From Halomonas saccharevitans (GTDB lineage Bacteria; Pseudomonadota; Gammaproteobacteria; Pseudomonadales; Halomonadaceae), in NCBI RefSeq assembly GCF_900116405.1, contig NZ_FPAQ01000008.1, positions 1-64,000 of the forward strand: DNA of 64,000 nucleotides, written 5' to 3'. The notes under the pieces are model-generated. The model was not told where the DNA came from. It was given only the letters and a program-made list of their open reading frames with translations, and searched no databases. The position numbers and the translations under genes were made by a program. Numbering within the stretch: position 1 is the first letter of the stretch; the number at the start of each line of letters is the position of its first letter. Shown here piece by piece: positions 35,270-44,245 of the stretch.

Positions 35270-35539
35270 ATGACACCGGAAGAGGTGATGAACATCGCCT
35301 ACCAAGGGATGCGCGTTACGCTGCTGCTGGCCGGCCCCTTGCTACTCACCGCCCTGACCACCGGCCTTCTGGTCAGCCTGTTCCAGGCCGCCACCCAGAT
35401 CAACGAGATGACCCTGTCGTTCATCCCCAAGATCCTCGCCGTGTTCGCGGTGCTGGTACTGGCCGGTCCATGGCTGCTGACCCTGATCATGAACTTCACC
35501 CGCGAGCTGTTCGGCAACATACCCGCGATGATCTCGTGA
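35270..35539 (+). CDS. fliQ: Flagellar export gate protein FliQ
   Basis: The 89-residue protein with two membrane helices starts MTPEEVMNIAYQGM at 35270; a longer frame to 35207 lacks homology. The Q-rich IQEMTLSFIPK-type loop is here TQINEMTLSFIPK. Its last codons lie in an 18-base tandem repeat that runs into the gap before fliR. Confidence 0.96.
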   Translation: MTPEEVMNIAYQGMRVTLLLAGPLLLTALTTGLLVSLFQAATQINEMTLSFIPKILAVFAVLVLAGPWLLTLIMNFTRELFGNIPAMIS

Positions 35540-35577
35540 CCCCACATGATCTTGTGACCCCAGATGTTCTTGTAAAG
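35527..35577 (+). repeat. Imperfect 18-base tandem repeat across the fliQ stop codon
   Basis: Two full units (GATGATCTCGTGACCCCA and CATGATCTTGTGACCCCA) and a partial third (GATGTTCTTGTAAAG) run through the end of fliQ into the fliQ-fliR gap. The repeat duplicates in-frame stop codons and sits just before the fliR ribosome site. Confidence 0.7.
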
Positions 35578-35591
35578 AGAAGCGCACGCTG

Positions 35592-36392
35592 ATGGTGGAG
35601 GTCACCTTCGCACAGCTGCATGGCTGGATCGTCGCCTTCCTGTGGCCCTTCGCGCGCATCACGGCGCTGATGCTCAGTGCCCCGCTATGGGGTCACTCCA
35701 GCGTCCCGCGCCGGGCCAAGCTGGGCCTGGCCGGCACCGTGGCGGTAGTGATCGCCCCGGTGCTGCCGCCGATGCCCGAGGTGCCGCTATTCTCCTGGGC
35801 AGGGTTCGGCATCCTCGTCGAGCAGCTGCTGATCGGTGCCGCCATCGGGCTCACGGTCAAGGTAATGCTCAGCGTGGTGCAAGCCTCGGGTGACTTCATT
35901 GGCCTGCAGATGGGCCTGGCCTTCGCCACCTTCTTCGACCCCTCCAGCGGCACCAACATGGTGGTGCTGTCACGCATCCTATACATGATCACGCTGCTGA
36001 TATTCCTGGCCTTCAACGGCCACCTGATGGTGCTGCAGATCCTGATCGCCAGCTTCGAGACCCTGCCAATCGGTATCGGCCGCTTCAACCCTGAGGCCTT
36101 CATCATGCTGGCCCGCTATGGCGGCACCATCTATACCGCCGGCCTGCTGCTGGCCCTGCCGCTGGTGGCCTCACTGCTGATCATCAACCTGTCGCTCGGC
36201 ATCCTCAACCGCTCGGCGCCGCAGCTCACCGTCTTCAACATCGGTTTCCCGACGTCGCTGACGGTCGGCCTGATCCTGCTGATGGTGCTGATGACCGACC
36301 TGGCGAGCTTCTTGGAGCGGCTGTTCAGCCAAGGGTTGGCCTTCCTGCAGAACCTGCTGGAGACCATGGCGCCGCTGCCGATCACTGGCTGA
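35592..36392 (+). CDS. fliR: Flagellar export gate protein FliR
   Basis: This 266-residue membrane protein completes the FliPQR gate. Multiple hydrophobic helices and the conserved FARITALMLSAPLWG-like N-terminal, DFIGLQMGLAFATFFDPSSG and GFPTSLTVGLIL motifs are seen. It is the last gene of the fliLMNOPQR run. flhB and flhA do not follow; the next genes are convergent flgL and flgK. Confidence 0.96.
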   Translation: MVEVTFAQLHGWIVAFLWPFARITALMLSAPLWGHSSVPRRAKLGLAGTVAVVIAPVLPPMPEVPLFSWAGFGILVEQLLIGAAIGLTVKVMLSVVQASGDFIGLQMGLAFATFFDPSSGTNMVVLSRILYMITLLIFLAFNGHLMVLQILIASFETLPIGIGRFNPEAFIMLARYGGTIYTAGLLLALPLVASLLIINLSLGILNRSAPQLTVFNIGFPTSLTVGLILLMVLMTDLASFLERLFSQGLAFLQNLLETMAPLPITG

Positions 36393-36428
36393 CAAGAAAA
36401 CGCCCCGGCCAGGACAGGCAGCGGGGCG
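36391..36428 (-). terminator. Terminator of the flgKL transcripts
   Basis: CGCCCCG (36401-36407) pairs with CGGGGCG (36422-36428). On the minus strand it is followed by TTTTCTTGTC, giving a rho-independent terminator about 85 bases past the flgL stop. It may also slow rightward transcription from fliR. Confidence 0.65.
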
Positions 36429-36511
36429 GAGGGATCTGGAGGTCGCAGGCCTCGGGGAGCGCTACACCGGTTCTCTCAAAACGATCCGACAACGCTCCCT
36501 CTTACAGCGCT

Positions 36512-37732
36512 CTAAAGGTACTGGAAGAGCGACATGCCCTTCATATCGGCAAACGCCTGCTGAGAGGCCTGCAGGCCCACCTGACGCAGGCTGTACTCAC
36601 CGATCGCCTCGGAATAATCGAGATCGACCAGGTCCGATAACGTCTGCTCGTAGTTGATCATGCGGTTGCCGCCGACGGAATCGACCACGTCCAGCTCGTT
36701 GAGGCGCGCGCCTACAGAGGCGCGGGTAGTCAGAACGTTGTCCAAGCTGTTGTCCAGCTCGCGCATCGAGGTGCTCAGGGTGTTGCGCAGGGCCGCCTTG
36801 TCGTTGGCATTCTCGGCTGGACTCTCGAGCACGGCGATAGCGTTCTCGAGGGTCGCGAAGAGATCGGTATTGCCCTGGTCGGCGGGGTTAACCGCGATGG
36901 CGTCGCCATCGGCGGGTTCACCCGACAACTCCATGGACAGGCCCTCGAATTCGACGCGCATCGACTCCTCGCCGTCGGCCTGGTAAACGCCATCGGCCAC
37001 GACGTTGCCGTCGCTGTCCGTCACGCTATAGCGCATGTCACCGGAGGTGTCGTCGAAGTCGATGTCATAGGCCTGAGTGGGCTTGACGCGCTCCTGATCG
37101 ACGATCTGCGGGCCCTTGAAGGTCATGCTACCGGTGTTGCCGGTATCCACGGTGGCCACGTGGCCGGCGCCGCTGGGCACGCTCTGAAAGATAGCCTGGC
37201 CGTTGTCGCTGACCTCCATCAGCCGCGAGGCATCGACGCGCTGCTCGCGATTGTTGCTGTCGCCTACGTACTCGACTCGGCCATCCTTCTTGACGAAGGG
37301 CTCGGTACTGTCCTGGTAGCCGCCGAACAGGTGGCGCCCGTTGCCGTCGGTGGCGTTGGCCTGGCCGATCAGCGTTTCGTAGACGCCGCGCAGCTCCGAG
37401 GCCACCGACTGACGATCAACGTCACTCAGGGTCTCGCTCGAGGCCTGGACCAGCAGCGTCTTGGCGCTGGTGACCGCATCGCTGACGCTATTGAGCACAC
37501 TCTCGGTCTGGGACAGGGAGTTGCGCGCACTGACCCGGGCATCGGCATACTGCTGGGTGACCGCCCGGGCCTGGTCGACGCCCACGGCGCGGGAGGCGGC
37601 CTGGGGGTCGTCGGAGGGATTGACCACGCGACGGCCGCTGGCGATCTGCTGGCTGACCTTGAGGAAATCGCTCTGCTGGCGATTCATGGACGAGACGCTC
37701 TGCTCGAACATGGTGACGCTGCTGATACGCAT
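36512..37732 (-). CDS. flgL: Flagellar hook-filament junction protein FlgL
   Basis: The 406-residue hook-associated protein 3 has the flagellin-like N-terminus (MRISSVTMFEQSVSSMNRQQ and ASGRRVVNPSDDPQAASRAV) and C-terminus (DYSEAIGEYSLRQVGLQASQ). It follows flgK after a 17-base gap and probably shares its sigma-28 promoter. Confidence 0.96.
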   Translation of the reverse strand: MRISSVTMFEQSVSSMNRQQSDFLKVSQQIASGRRVVNPSDDPQAASRAVGVDQARAVTQQYADARVSARNSLSQTESVLNSVSDAVTSAKTLLVQASSETLSDVDRQSVASELRGVYETLIGQANATDGNGRHLFGGYQDSTEPFVKKDGRVEYVGDSNNREQRVDASRLMEVSDNGQAIFQSVPSGAGHVATVDTGNTGSMTFKGPQIVDQERVKPTQAYDIDFDDTSGDMRYSVTDSDGNVVADGVYQADGEESMRVEFEGLSMELSGEPADGDAIAVNPADQGNTDLFATLENAIAVLESPAENANDKAALRNTLSTSMRELDNSLDNVLTTRASVGARLNELDVVDSVGGNRMINYEQTLSDLVDLDYSEAIGEYSLRQVGLQASQQAFADMKGMSLFQYL

Positions 37733-37749
37733 CTAGGACTCTCCGGAAA

Positions 37750-39684
37750 TCAGTTGCGCAGACCGAGAATGGTGTCGATAACCGTCTTGCCGGTATCGAT
37801 GACCTTGGCATTCGCCTGGTAGAACTGCTGGTAGCGGATCAGGTTGGCCGCCTCCTCATCCAGGTTCACGCCGGACTCGGACTGCTGCACGGCCTTGAGC
37901 TGGTCGGTCAGGCCCTGCTGAGCATCCAGGTTGACCTGCACGATATTGGTGCGATTACCCACATCGCTGACCATGGCGCCGTAGGCGCCGCTCAGGCTGG
38001 CCGAGTCGCCCACGATGCTCTCGTCCTGCAGATCCTGCAGGGCCAGGGCATTGCGGTTATCGCCACTGCCAGTGGCGTTGGCATCCAGGGTCAGGGTCTG
38101 ACCATCCTCGAGCTCTCCCAGGGTCAGGGTGATGCCGTCGACGGTAATTTCATCGCCGGGCTCCATGCCAGTGAAAGGCGCGCCCGTCGCCGCATTACCG
38201 GCGTCATCGGTGGCGACAATCTCGAAGCTACCGCCGCCGGTATCCGTGACGGATAGGCTCCAGGGTGCATTGCCGGAAGCAAGGGCCTGGCCTGGCTCCG
38301 CCTGATAATCCTTGATCGCATCGGTATCACCGTGCACCAGACTGCCGGCAGCGATCTTGTCCAGATCGGCGATGGCACTCTCCAGATTGCCAGCCGCGCG
38401 ACGCACCGGCTGCACGTCGAACCGGTCGTTCTGCGCCATGCTGGCGGTATCGTCGAAGGTCAGCGTCACCCCGCCAAAGCTCAGCGTGGCGTCCGTGCCG
38501 TTGCCATTCGGATCCTCGAACGAGAGCTCAGAGATATCCAGCTTGCCGCCGCCGTCGAGACGCGTGACGTCGAAATCGGCGGGGCCAGAGGGCGGCGCAC
38601 TGGTGACGCGAATCCGATAGTCGCTGGTCTTGAGCTGATCGATATTGGCCGTATCGAAGGCCGCACCGACCACCTCTGCGCTGCCATCGTTGCCCTTCGC
38701 CGAGAAGGCCCGAGGCTGACCGATGTCGAAGAAGGCGCCGCCGGGCTCTCCATCGAGGTCCACCCCGTTGGCATGCTGCTGATTGAACGCCACGGCCAGC
38801 GACACGGCCATCTGGCCGATCTGGTTCTGCGTCTTGTCCAGGGTCTCGGCGCGGAAGTCCATCAGCCCGCCCAGGGTGCCGCCGGTGACGGTGTCCTCAT
38901 CCAGCGCCACCAGGCTGCCGGCGGAGTCGCGATAGCCCAGCACGGTGCGCTGGGGATCGACAGGGGAGTCCATGGCCTCGAGCTTGAACTGCTGGGTGCC
39001 GGCGACCAGGGGCTGACCGTTGGGCAGGCTGACGTTGTAGGTCTTGCCGTCCTGGATGTTGAGGCGCACGTCCATGCGCTCGCTGAGCTCGTTGACCAGC
39101 TGATCACGCTGATTGAGCAGCCCGTTGGGCGCCTCGCCGCTGCGCGCCCGGGCCAGGGCGATCTCGCGGTTGAGGCCGGCGAGCTGCTCGGTGGTGTTGT
39201 TGATCTGGGTGACTTCGTCGGCGATCTGGCCGTTGATGCCCTGCTGCATGTCCTGCAGGTAGCCGTCGAAGGAGCGGAACTGCGCGCTTAAGCTATCGGC
39301 CGAGCCGAGCACGCCCTGTCGGGCCGCCGGATCGGAGGGCGCGCTGGCCAGATCTTCCAGGGAGGAGAAGAAGTTCTGCATCAGCGGCGCCAAGCCGGCC
39401 TCGCGATCCGCCAGCAGGCTGTCGATCTGGCCAACCTGGTTGGCGTACGTCTCCAGAGCGCTGGACTTGCTGGTGGCGGCGTTGAGCTGTGCGGCCACGT
39501 AGTCGTTGAACTGGCGCTGGATGTCGTTGACCTGCACCCCCCCGCCACCGGTCGAGGTCTGACCGAGAATCGTCACCTCGCGGTTATAGCCCGGGGTGAA
39601 GACGTTGCTGATGTTGTTGCTGGTGGTCGCCAGGGCGTTCTGGGCCGCATTGAGGCCACTCAGTCCGGTGGAGAAGATACTCAT
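37750..39684 (-). CDS. flgK: Flagellar hook-filament junction protein FlgK
   Basis: This 644-residue hook-associated protein 1 carries the N-terminal rod/hook motif (LSGLNAAQNALATTSNNISN) and the C-terminal EEAANLIRYQQFYQANAKVI helix. The ribosome site AAGGAAA precedes the ATG. A sigma-28-type promoter lies 30 bases upstream, separating the flgKL expression class from flgBCDEFGHIJ. Confidence 0.97.
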   Translation of the reverse strand: MSIFSTGLSGLNAAQNALATTSNNISNVFTPGYNREVTILGQTSTGGGGVQVNDIQRQFNDYVAAQLNAATSKSSALETYANQVGQIDSLLADREAGLAPLMQNFFSSLEDLASAPSDPAARQGVLGSADSLSAQFRSFDGYLQDMQQGINGQIADEVTQINNTTEQLAGLNREIALARARSGEAPNGLLNQRDQLVNELSERMDVRLNIQDGKTYNVSLPNGQPLVAGTQQFKLEAMDSPVDPQRTVLGYRDSAGSLVALDEDTVTGGTLGGLMDFRAETLDKTQNQIGQMAVSLAVAFNQQHANGVDLDGEPGGAFFDIGQPRAFSAKGNDGSAEVVGAAFDTANIDQLKTSDYRIRVTSAPPSGPADFDVTRLDGGGKLDISELSFEDPNGNGTDATLSFGGVTLTFDDTASMAQNDRFDVQPVRRAAGNLESAIADLDKIAAGSLVHGDTDAIKDYQAEPGQALASGNAPWSLSVTDTGGGSFEIVATDDAGNAATGAPFTGMEPGDEITVDGITLTLGELEDGQTLTLDANATGSGDNRNALALQDLQDESIVGDSASLSGAYGAMVSDVGNRTNIVQVNLDAQQGLTDQLKAVQQSESGVNLDEEAANLIRYQQFYQANAKVIDTGKTVIDTILGLRN

Positions 39685-39713
39685 GGCGTGGTTTCCTTAG
39701 GCCGATAAGAGAG

Positions 39714-39740
39714 TCATCGGCAGTGCAACGGCAATCTTGA
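39714..39740 (-). promoter_or_regulatory. Sigma-28 (FliA) promoter of flgKL
   Basis: The minus strand reads TCAAGATT, 11 bases, GCCGATGA, immediately after the flgJ stop codon. A separate class III promoter for flgKL is also known in Salmonella. Confidence 0.7.
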
Positions 39741-39748
39741 GAGTCGTG

Positions 39749-40816
39749 TCAGTAGGAGGAACCGAAACCGCTGGCCGAACCGCGACTTGCCAGGGTCGTG
39801 TCACCGGCCAGCGGCCCTAGGGTATCCATCACGGCGATCAGCTTGTCGGCATAGGCCGGGTCGGTGGCGTAGCCGCCCTGCTGCAGGGCACGGGCGGCCT
39901 GGTCGGCGCTGCCCGCCGCGACCACACCGGCGTAGCGCGGATTGTTGCCGATCAGTCGGGCATAGTCGGTGAAGGCCTCCTCGAAGGAGCCATAGACCCG
40001 GAAGCGATCGCGCACGGCCTGGCGCTGGCCGTCGATCACTTCGTGAGTCAGTATCTCGGTGGTCTCGCCCTGCCAGGCACTGCCGGCCTTGATGCCGAAC
40101 AGGTTGTGGCTGTTGCCGCCACCGGCGGTGGCGATCTCGTGTCGGCCCCAGCCGGTCTCCAGTGCAGCCTGAGCCAGGATCAGCTCGGCCGGCACGCCGG
40201 AGGCGCGGCTGGCCGTCCGGGCGGGGGCCTCCAGGCGTTCGAGGAAGTCACGCACGTGGGCCGGTGATTCGCGATCCGCGTCGCGGCCCGAGGTGCGGTC
40301 AAGAGTCTCGCTTTCGGCGTTCGTCCCGCTGGCCGCCTGTGCAGTCGTCTGCAGCGCGTCGGTGAAGGAGCTCGGCATCGGCACCTCGTCGTCCGCAACG
40401 GGTGTCGTTTCCGGGCGCAACGCGTCCTCGAGGGGACGTGGCGTGCCACGGGGAATACCGGCGATCAGCGCCTCGATCTCGCCATTGCGAGCCTGCGGCG
40501 CGCTGGCGCCGCGCCCGTCGAGCTGCTCCATCAGACGGTCTGCCAGGCCCACGCCGCGCTCGGCTATGCCCTGCGACCACTGCTTGTCGAGCAGTTCCTG
40601 GAAGAACTCCGTCTGGCGATTGTCGAGCAGCCCCGAAGAGGGCACGGCGTCGCGCATGCTCTTCATCATCATCTGCACGAACAGCGCCTCGAACTGCTTG
40701 GCGGCGGCGTCCAACCCCTCACCCGGCGTCTCGCGGGCGCTGTGCTTGAGCCGCTCGAGGCCCTGAACATCGAGGGCGAACTGGCCGCTCATGGTATCTG
40801 GCGCGCTCATGCTCAT
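39749..40816 (-). CDS. flgJ: Flagellar rod assembly protein and peptidoglycan hydrolase FlgJ
   Basis: The 355-residue protein has an N-terminal rod-scaffold domain (AAKQFEALFVQMMMKSMRDA, 38-57) and a C-terminal glucosaminidase domain (about 185-335) with the catalytic glutamate in AALETGWGRHE (Glu220) and the YATDPAYADKLI motif (316-327). It opens the cell wall for the rod. Its start shares one base with the flgI stop (TGATG). Confidence 0.96.
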   Translation of the reverse strand: MSMSAPDTMSGQFALDVQGLERLKHSARETPGEGLDAAAKQFEALFVQMMMKSMRDAVPSSGLLDNRQTEFFQELLDKQWSQGIAERGVGLADRLMEQLDGRGASAPQARNGEIEALIAGIPRGTPRPLEDALRPETTPVADDEVPMPSSFTDALQTTAQAASGTNAESETLDRTSGRDADRESPAHVRDFLERLEAPARTASRASGVPAELILAQAALETGWGRHEIATAGGGNSHNLFGIKAGSAWQGETTEILTHEVIDGQRQAVRDRFRVYGSFEEAFTDYARLIGNNPRYAGVVAAGSADQAARALQQGGYATDPAYADKLIAVMDTLGPLAGDTTLASRGSASGFGSSY

Positions 40817-41940
40817 CAGATGATCTCCAGCTCGGCGCGCAGCGATCCCGCGGCCTTGAGCGCCTCGAGGATCGACATCAGGTCATTGGGCGTGGCGCCC
40901 AGCGAGTTGAGTGCGTTCACCACCTCGAGCAGATCGGCGCCTTCCACGACCTTGAGGGTGCCGGGCTGCTGTTCGATGCGGATCTCGGTATCTTCGACGA
41001 TCACCGTCTCGCCGCCGCCGAAGGGGTTGGGCTGGCTCACCCCGACGTCGGTATCGATGACGATGGAGAGATTGCCGTGGGCGACGGCCGCCTGACCCAG
41101 TGTGACGTTGCCGTTGAGCACGATGGAGCCGGTGCGCGAGTTGAGCACCACCCGCGCCGGCGCCTCGGTGGGCGTGACCCGTATGTTCTCGACCCGCGCC
41201 ATGAAGTTGACCCGTGAGTTGGCGTTGCGGGGGCCATCGAGGGCGATGACGCGCCCATTGCGGGCCGCCGCCACCGGCCGGGCGAACTCGGCGTTGATCG
41301 CGCTGACCACTCGCTGAGCGGTGCCGAAATCGGCCTCCTTGAGCTCGAGCTCGAGCAGCCCGCCGTTGGCTCCGAGGTCAACGGGCACCTCGCGCTCGAC
41401 CATGGCGCCGCCGGCGATGCGACCGCTGGCCTGCTGGTTGATCTGCACGCTGGCGCCGCCGGCCTGGGCCCCGGCCCCGCCGATCAGCAGGTTGCCCTGG
41501 GCGATGGCGTAGGTATCGCCGTCGGCACCCTTGAGGGGCGTCATCAGTAGGGTGCCGCCGCGCAGGCTGCGCGCATTGCCGACGGAGGAGACCGTCACGT
41601 CCATGCGCTGCCCGGGCCGCGAAAACGGCGGCAGGTCGGCGGTGACCATCACCGCCGCCACGTTGCGCAGCTGCATGTTGGTACCCGGCGGCACGGTGAT
41701 GCCCAACTGCGACAGCATGTTGGAGAGGCTCTGACCGGTAAACGGCGCCTGGGTCGTCTGGTCGCCTGAGTTGTCCAGACCGACCACTAGGCCATAGCCC
41801 ACCAGCACGTTATCGCGGACGCCACCGAAGTTGGCCAGCTCGCGGATGCGCTCGGCCTGGGCCGGCAGGGCCATCAGCGCGACCGCGACCAGCAGCAGGA
41901 GTCTGAGCAGAGTGCTCGCCATTCGTTCAACACGCATCAT
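40816..41940 (-). CDS. flgI: Flagellar P-ring protein FlgI
   Basis: This 374-residue periplasmic protein has a signal peptide (ending LPAQA) followed by ERIRELANFGGVRDNVLVGY, the usual mature N-terminus. It forms the bushing in the peptidoglycan layer. AGGTGG precedes the ATG at 41940; starts at 41937 or 41922 are also possible. It overlaps flgJ by one base. Confidence 0.96.
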   Translation of the reverse strand: MMRVERMASTLLRLLLLVAVALMALPAQAERIRELANFGGVRDNVLVGYGLVVGLDNSGDQTTQAPFTGQSLSNMLSQLGITVPPGTNMQLRNVAAVMVTADLPPFSRPGQRMDVTVSSVGNARSLRGGTLLMTPLKGADGDTYAIAQGNLLIGGAGAQAGGASVQINQQASGRIAGGAMVEREVPVDLGANGGLLELELKEADFGTAQRVVSAINAEFARPVAAARNGRVIALDGPRNANSRVNFMARVENIRVTPTEAPARVVLNSRTGSIVLNGNVTLGQAAVAHGNLSIVIDTDVGVSQPNPFGGGETVIVEDTEIRIEQQPGTLKVVEGADLLEVVNALNSLGATPNDLMSILEALKAAGSLRAELEII

Positions 41941-41948
41941 GCCACCAC

Positions 41949-42659
41949 CTAGAAGGGCGAGACGTTGAGGAAGAAGCGCTGCAGCCAGCCCATGTGCTGC
42001 GCCTCGTTGATATAGCCATCGCCGACGTACTCGATCCGCGCGTCGGCGACCGAGGTCGACGGTACGGTGTTCTGGGCGGTGATGGTGCGTGGATTGACCA
42101 CGCCCGAGAAGCGGATGAATTCGGTGCCCTGGTTGATGGCGATCTGCTTCTCGCCACGCACGCGCAGGTTGCCGTTGTTCATCACCTCGACCACCGAGAC
42201 GGTGATGGTGCCGGTGAAGGAGTTGTTGGCCTCGGACCCGCCGCCACCGCTGAAGTCACTGTCGCCGGCAATATCGAAGCCGTACTCGGCCAGCGTGTCC
42301 AGCGCGTCCGGCAGCTGGGCCAGCTCGAGGCTGGAGGAGCCGCTGCGATCGGCGTTGGACTGACTGTTCTTGCTGGCGCTGACCTCCTCGTCCAGCACGA
42401 TGGTCAGGATATCGCCCATCATCCGCGGCCGACGATCCTCGAACAGCGGATGATAGCCCCGCTCGGCCTGATAGATGGAGCCGTTGGCACGCGGCGCGGG
42501 ACGCTCAGCGATTTCGATACGCTCCTGCTCGCCGACCACCGAGGCGTGCGGAATCTGAGCACACCCCCCCAGCACCAGCAGCACCAGGGCGATAACCGCC
42601 AGTCGGCCAGCGGCGCTCCTTCCTTGCCTACGTCGCGCGTCATTCATCGGATCCACCAT
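41949..42659 (-). CDS. flgH: Flagellar L-ring lipoprotein FlgH
   Basis: The 236-residue outer-membrane lipoprotein has lipobox VLGGC (Cys33 from ATG 42659). The FEDRRPRMMGDILTIVLDE and GEKQIAINQGTEFIRFSGVV motifs identify FlgH. AGGGAGG lies eight bases before ATG 42659; an in-frame ATG at 42647 is an alternative. Confidence 0.96.
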   Translation of the reverse strand: MVDPMNDARRRQGRSAAGRLAVIALVLLVLGGCAQIPHASVVGEQERIEIAERPAPRANGSIYQAERGYHPLFEDRRPRMMGDILTIVLDEEVSASKNSQSNADRSGSSSLELAQLPDALDTLAEYGFDIAGDSDFSGGGGSEANNSFTGTITVSVVEVMNNGNLRVRGEKQIAINQGTEFIRFSGVVNPRTITAQNTVPSTSVADARIEYVGDGYINEAQHMGWLQRFFLNVSPF

Positions 42660-42676
42660 GGCGGCCGCCTCCCTGA

Positions 42677-43459
42677 TTACAGCTGAGCCAGACGCGCCAG
42701 CATCTCGTCACTGGTCTTCACGGCCTTGCTGTTGATCTCATAGGCCCGCTGGGTCTGGATCATGCTGACCATCTCTTCCACCACGTTGACGTTGGAGGTC
42801 TCGACATAGCCCTGATAGAGGCTGCCGGCGCCGTTCATGCCGGGCATGGACTCGTTACGCGGCCCGGAGGAGGTGGTCTCGGCATAGAGATTGCCGCCCA
42901 TGCTCTCGAGTCCGGTCGGGTTGACGAAGGTGGAGAGGGTGATCTGGCCCACCTGATTGTCCTGGCTGCTGCCCGGCTCTTTCACGGTCACCACCCCCCC
43001 CTCACCCACCGACACCGAGAGGGCATTGGCGGGCAGGATGATCGCCGGCTCCAGCGGATAGCCGTTGGCGGTGACCATCTGGCCGTTCTCGTTGAGCTGA
43101 AAGCTGCCGTCACGGGTATAGGCGGTGGAGCCGTCCGGCAGCAGCACCTGGAAGAAACCCTGACCGTTGATGGCGAGATCCCGGGAGTTGCTGGTCTGCT
43201 CCAGCCCGCCCTGGGTGTGCAGGCGCTCGGTGGCCACCGGACGCACCCCGGTGCCGACCTGCATGCCCGACGGCAGCCGGTCCTGAATGTTGTTCTGGGC
43301 GCCGGGCTGGCGCATGTTCTGATACAGCAGGTCCTCGAACACCGCCCGCGACTGCTTGAAGCCGTTGGTGCTGACGTTGGCCAGGTTGTTGGAGATGACG
43401 TCCAGTTTGACCTGCTGGGACTCGAGGCCGGTCTTGGCCGTCCACAGTGACTTGATCAT
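42677..43459 (-). CDS. flgG: Flagellar distal rod protein FlgG
   Basis: This 260-residue protein starts [20 protein letters not shown] and contains [20 protein letters not shown], both characteristic of FlgG. The C-terminal helix ([20 protein letters not shown]) is intact. It forms the drive shaft between rod and hook. Confidence 0.97.
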   Translation of the reverse strand: MIKSLWTAKTGLESQQVKLDVISNNLANVSTNGFKQSRAVFEDLLYQNMRQPGAQNNIQDRLPSGMQVGTGVRPVATERLHTQGGLEQTSNSRDLAINGQGFFQVLLPDGSTAYTRDGSFQLNENGQMVTANGYPLEPAIILPANALSVSVGEGGVVTVKEPGSSQDNQVGQITLSTFVNPTGLESMGGNLYAETTSSGPRNESMPGMNGAGSLYQGYVETSNVNVVEEMVSMIQTQRAYEINSKAVKTSDEMLARLAQL

Positions 43460-43486
43460 CTAAGCATTCCTCGTGTTCGTAGCAGC

Positions 43487-44230
43487 TCAGCTCAGGGAGA
43501 GCAGACTGTTGGCGCGCTGGGCGTTCTCATCGGCGGTACTGATGACCTTGGTCTGCATCTCGTAGCGGCGGGCCACGTCGATCATCGACACCATGGCATC
43601 CACGGCGCTGACGTTGCTGCCCTCCAGAGCGCCGCTGGCCAGGCGCACGGTCTCATCGCCCGGCAGGGCGGCCGGCGCATCGCCCATGGGGCGGAAGAGC
43701 CCGTCGTCGCTACGGGTCAGCTGCCCCGCCGGCGGATTGACCAGCTTGAGACGCCCCATCGGCACCAGCGCATCGGGATCCTCTCCCTGACCGATGGTGC
43801 TGATGGTGCCGTCCGATCCGATGGAGACCTGGGCGCCCAGCGGCACCTGGATGGGGCCGCCCTCGCCGATCACCGGACGCCCGGCGCTGGTCAGCAGGCC
43901 ATCGCCGTCCACCTGCAGGTCGCCGCGGCGCGTATAGGCTTCGCCATCGGCAGCCTGCACGGCGAGCCAGCCCGGCCCGTCGATGGCCACGTCCAGGGAG
44001 CGACCGGTCTGGTTGATCGTGCCGGTCGTGAGGTCCGCTCCCGGGGTCGAGGCGGCCGCCGATACGCGGGTCGGCAAGACGCCGTCGCCTTGCACCGGCA
44101 CGGCGCGCATGGCGTGAAGCTGGGCGCGGAAGCCGGCGGTGTCCACGTTGGCGAGGTTGTGGCTGACCACCGCCTGCTGCTCCATGCTCTGCCGGGCGCC
44201 ACTCATGGCGGTGTAGAGGATGCGATCCAT
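43487..44230 (-). CDS. flgF: Flagellar proximal rod protein FlgF
   Basis: The 247-residue protein begins MDRILYTAMSGARQSMEQQA, the typical FlgF start, with HNLANVDTAGFRAQL and a C-terminal SNVSAVDAMVSMIDVARRYE helix. It lies between flgE and flgG in the conserved order. Confidence 0.96.
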   Translation of the reverse strand: MDRILYTAMSGARQSMEQQAVVSHNLANVDTAGFRAQLHAMRAVPVQGDGVLPTRVSAAASTPGADLTTGTINQTGRSLDVAIDGPGWLAVQAADGEAYTRRGDLQVDGDGLLTSAGRPVIGEGGPIQVPLGAQVSIGSDGTISTIGQGEDPDALVPMGRLKLVNPPAGQLTRSDDGLFRPMGDAPAALPGDETVRLASGALEGSNVSAVDAMVSMIDVARRYEMQTKVISTADENAQRANSLLSLS

Positions 44231-44245
44231 GGCTCGACTCCCGCC

